Position numbers and translations under genes: made by a program
Assembly (NCBI GenBank): GCA_027489455.1
Contig: JAIXZR010000313.1
Span: 1 to 35,874, forward strand
Direction of reading: 5' to 3'
DNA length: 35,874 nt
Origin: Rubrivivax sp.
GTDB lineage: Bacteria > Pseudomonadota > Gammaproteobacteria > Burkholderiales > Burkholderiaceae_C
Notes under the pieces: model-generated
Told to the model about the DNA's origin: nothing
Seen by the model: only the letters and a program-made list of their open reading frames with translations
Databases searched by the model: none
Shown here: positions 33,505-35,874 of the stretch, in pieces
Numbering within the stretch: the first letter of the stretch is position 1
Layout of the letters: every line of letters starts with the position of its first letter

Positions 33505-33520
33505 CCGGCCTTCGGGCTGG
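33505..33520 (+). repeat. Six-bp hairpin with a TTCG tetraloop upstream of the carbonic anhydrase gene
   Basis: CCGGCC-TTCG-GGCTGG (one G-U pair) lies in the 180-bp region shared by PEP-CTERM gene 3 and carbonic anhydrase. No T-run follows. If the carbonic anhydrase mRNA is leaderless, this hairpin is outside the transcript. Confidence 0.3.
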
Positions 33521-33543
33521 ACGGGGCGGCCGCGAACCGGCCG

Positions 33544-33549
33544 TAAACT
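33544..33549 (+). promoter_or_regulatory. -10 element directly in front of the carbonic anhydrase gene
   Basis: TAAACT (four of six consensus bases) ends 7 nt before the ATG at 33557, the distance expected for a leaderless transcript. No convincing -35 or ribosome-binding site is visible. Confidence 0.4.
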
Positions 33550-33556
33550 GCCTGGC

Positions 33557-34267
33557 ATGAGCCTTGCGCTTACCGAGCTCTTCGACAGCAACCGACGGTG
33601 GGCCGCCGACACGCAGACCCGCGACCCCGGCTTCTTCACCCGGCTGCTCAACCAGCAGACGCCCCAGCTGCTGTGGATTGGCTGCGCCGACAGCCGCGTG
33701 CCGGCCAACGAGATCCTGGGCCTGCTGCCGGGCGACGTGTTCGTGCACCGCAACGTCGCCAACGTCGTGGTGCACAGCGATCTGAATGCGCTGTCGGTGA
33801 TGCAGTACGCCGTCGATCAGCTGGGCGTCGGCCACATCATCGTCGTCGGCCACCACGGCTGCGGTGGCGTGGCGGCGGCGCTGCACAACCGGCGCGTGGG
33901 CATCGCGGACAACTGGCTGCGCCACGTGCAGGACGTGCGCGGCAAGCACCGGGACTTCATCGCCGCCCTGCCCGACGACGAGGTGCGGCTGCGCGCCTTG
34001 TGCGAGCTGAACGTGCTGGAGCAGGCCCTGAACGTCTGCGGCACGACGGTGGTGCAGGACGCCTGGGCGCGCGGCCACCCGGTGGTGGTACACGGCTGGG
34101 TCTACGGCCTGCACAACGGCTTGCTGGAAGACCTGCAGGTCACCGTGCAGGGCCCCGCCGACGTCGAGCCCGCCTACGCCCGCGCGGTGGGGGCCTTGCA
34201 GGCCCGCCACGTTCCGAATGCCGCCCGGGCCGCCGCTGCGGCCGTGTCGGCGGCTGAATCTGCCTGA
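33557..34267 (+). CDS. can: Beta-class carbonic anhydrase
   Basis: Cytosolic zinc enzyme interconverting CO2 and bicarbonate, supplying bicarbonate to carboxylases. The 236-residue product shows the beta-class ligands and dyad: Cys43, Asp45 and Arg47 in GCADSRVP, and His99 with Cys102 in GHHGCGG. HRNVAN at 64-69 and the C-terminal GWVYGLHNGLLEDL are typical of the E. coli Can-like clade. The ATG at 33557 is the family start; a longer frame from upstream has no similarity. The 30-bp gap to aceK suggests the two may be cotranscribed, which could join CO2/bicarbonate supply with control at the isocitrate branch point, though this is only suggestive. Confidence 0.95.
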   Translation: MSLALTELFDSNRRWAADTQTRDPGFFTRLLNQQTPQLLWIGCADSRVPANEILGLLPGDVFVHRNVANVVVHSDLNALSVMQYAVDQLGVGHIIVVGHHGCGGVAAALHNRRVGIADNWLRHVQDVRGKHRDFIAALPDDEVRLRALCELNVLEQALNVCGTTVVQDAWARGHPVVVHGWVYGLHNGLLEDLQVTVQGPADVEPAYARAVGALQARHVPNAARAAAAAVSAAESA

Positions 34268-34297
34268 ATCCGGGGCCCCCACCCCGCGGACCTGCCC

Positions 34298-35874
34298 ATG
34301 TTCCCCAATCGCCTGACTGACAGCCGCGCCTTCGACATCGCCCTGGCGCTGCGCGACGGCTTCGACCGGCACTACCGCCTTTTCCGCGCCACCAGCGCCG
34401 CCGCCAAGCAGCGCTTCGAGGCGGCCGACTGGGCCGGCCAGCAGACGGCGCAGCGCGCCCGCATCGATTTCTACGACCTGCGCGTGAACGAGGCTGTGGA
34501 ACGCCTGCGCACGGAATTCAAGGTGGCTGAGCTGTCGCAGGACAGCTGGCAGCAGGCCAAGCTGCACTACATCGGCCTCTTGACCAACCACCACCAGCCC
34601 GAGCTGGCCGAGACTTTCTTCAATTCAGTCACCGCCAAGGTGCTGGACCGCAGCTACTACAACAACGATTTCATCTTCGTGCGCCCGGCGGTCAGCACCG
34701 AATACATCGAGAACGACGCCCCGGCCTCGATGCCCACCTACCGGGCCTACTACCCCAGCAAGGCCAACCTGCACGAGACGTGGCGCCGCGTCATCGACAA
34801 CTTCCAGCTCGCGCTGCCCTTCGAGGACCTGGACCGCGACGTGGCCCAGGTGGTCGAGGCGATGGGGTCCGAACTGGGCGGTTTCCGCCCGCGGCCCAAC
34901 TTCCAGATCCAGGTGCTGTCCAGCCTGTTCTACCGGAACAAGGGCGCCTACGTGGTGGGCCGCATCATCAACGGCTTCAACGAGACGCCCTTTGCCCTGC
35001 CCATCGTGCATGTGGAGGCCGAAAGCCGCACGGGGCCCGGGCCCCTGGTGATCGACGCCGCGCTCTTCGGCGAAGACGAGCTGTTGATGATCTTCAGCTA
35101 CGCCCGCGCCTATTTCATGGTGGACATGGAGATCCCTTCGGCCACCGTGCAGTTCCTGCGCAGCCTGATGCCGCGCAAGCCGCGCGCCGAGCTCTACAAC
35201 AGCCTGGGCTTGCAGAAGCACGGCAAGAACCTCTTCTACCGCGACTTCCTGGCCCACCTGCGCCATTCGTCGGACAAGTTCCGCATCGCCCCGGGCATCA
35301 AGGGCATGGTGATGCTGGTCTTCGACCTGCCGTCCTTCCCCTACGTCTTCAAGGTCATCAAGGATTTCTACCCCGCGCCCAAGGACACGACGCGCGAACA
35401 GATCAAGGGCAAGTACCTGCTGGTCAAGCAGCACGACCGCGTGGGCCGGATGGCCGACACGCTGGAGTACAGCACCGTGGCCTTCCCGCGCCACCGCTTC
35501 GAGGACGAGCTGATCGCCGAGCTGCAGCACTTCTGCCCCAGCCTGCTGGAGTTCGGCATGCAGGACGGCGTGGAGATGATCCTGATCAAGCACCTGTACA
35601 TCGAGCGGCGCATGATCCCGCTGAACATGTACCTGCAGGAAGCCACGCCCGAGCAGATGGCGCACGCGGTGCAGGAATACGGCAACGCGATCAAGGACCT
35701 GGTGGCCGCCAATATCTTCCCCGGCGACATGCTCTGGAAAAACTTCGGCGTCACGCGCCACGGCAAGGTGGTGTTCTACGACTACGACGAGATCGAGTAC
35801 ATCACCGACTGCAACTTCCGCCGCGTGCCCGCGCCCCGCAACGAAGACGACGAGATGTCCGGCGAGGTCTGGTA
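34298..35874 (+). CDS. aceK: Isocitrate dehydrogenase kinase/phosphatase (3' end beyond window)
   Basis: Bifunctional enzyme that phosphorylates and dephosphorylates isocitrate dehydrogenase, steering isocitrate between the TCA cycle and the glyoxylate shunt. The window contains 525 complete codons with no stop; the E. coli protein is 578 residues, so only a C-terminal part is missing. Family signatures are [32 protein letters not shown], the nucleotide-binding [26 protein letters not shown], and the catalytic-loop block [15 protein letters not shown] (from residue 476) with [18 protein letters not shown] after it. The start [30 protein letters not shown] fits the family N-terminus. There is no strong RBS. 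It follows carbonic anhydrase by 30 bp. Confidence 0.96.
   Translation, partial: MFPNRLTDSRAFDIALALRDGFDRHYRLFRATSAAAKQRFEAADWAGQQTAQRARIDFYDLRVNEAVERLRTEFKVAELSQDSWQQAKLHYIGLLTNHHQPELAETFFNSVTAKVLDRSYYNNDFIFVRPAVSTEYIENDAPASMPTYRAYYPSKANLHETWRRVIDNFQLALPFEDLDRDVAQVVEAMGSELGGFRPRPNFQIQVLSSLFYRNKGAYVVGRIINGFNETPFALPIVHVEAESRTGPGPLVIDAALFGEDELLMIFSYARAYFMVDMEIPSATVQFLRSLMPRKPRAELYNSLGLQKHGKNLFYRDFLAHLRHSSDKFRIAPGIKGMVMLVFDLPSFPYVFKVIKDFYPAPKDTTREQIKGKYLLVKQHDRVGRMADTLEYSTVAFPRHRFEDELIAELQHFCPSLLEFGMQDGVEMILIKHLYIERRMIPLNMYLQEATPEQMAHAVQEYGNAIKDLVAANIFPGDMLWKNFGVTRHGKVVFYDYDEIEYITDCNFRRVPAPRNEDDEMSGEVW

Overview
The window looks like a chromosomal segment of a high-GC betaproteobacterium of the order Burkholderiales. 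The Rubrivivax/Leptothrix/Ideonella-type branch is my best guess. This rests on the very strong G/C bias at third codon positions, a beta-type DksA with a degenerate zinc ribbon, the orders glyQ-glyS-gmhB-plsC and dksA-STAS-hslV-hslU, and several proteins with PEP-CTERM sorting tails. It is mostly housekeeping chromosome with three patches of surface-protein and regulator genes. I see no rRNA, tRNA, insertion sequence, phage gene or CRISPR array.

Left part (1-9635): AMP nucleosidase (amn, minus strand) diverges from a 980-residue regulator with a SARP-type winged helix, a short BTAD-like segment, a P-loop STAND ATPase and a helical-repeat C-terminus. A likely terminator follows, and then a 1620-residue secreted protein with about 196-residue repeats, a choice-of-anchor-D-like half and a PEP-CTERM tail.

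Middle part (9664-25487): on the minus strand lie an aldo/keto reductase, hslU and hslV (translationally overlapping), a STAS-domain protein, dksA, a COG0523 metal-chaperone GTPase and a queuosine-precursor transporter. On the plus strand lie corC, lnt, glyQ, glyS, gmhB, plsC and a YgjP-type metalloprotease, tightly packed. Two proteins have changes at textbook catalytic or metal positions: GmhB has Gly where the HAD nucleophile Asp should be, and DksA keeps one of four zinc cysteines.

Right part (25829-35874): an MBL-fold hydrolase (minus); a second PEP-CTERM protein (plus) meeting tail-to-tail, one base apart, a second giant BTAD/AAA regulator (minus); isovaleryl-CoA dehydrogenase (plus); a third PEP-CTERM protein (minus) with a clear intrinsic terminator; beta-carbonic anhydrase and aceK (plus, aceK cut by the window end).

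The most notable pattern is that both giant BTAD-family regulators sit next to a PEP-CTERM gene. The promoter regions of those two PEP-CTERM genes share an element: two heptamers of the form T(A/G)ACG(A/G)N exactly 11 bp apart, continuing into a block with 17 of 22 identical positions, 79 and 80 nt before the respective start codons. Direct heptamers at 11-bp spacing are the known architecture of SARP operators. I infer a local regulatory module for PEP-CTERM surface proteins. No exosortase gene lies inside the window.
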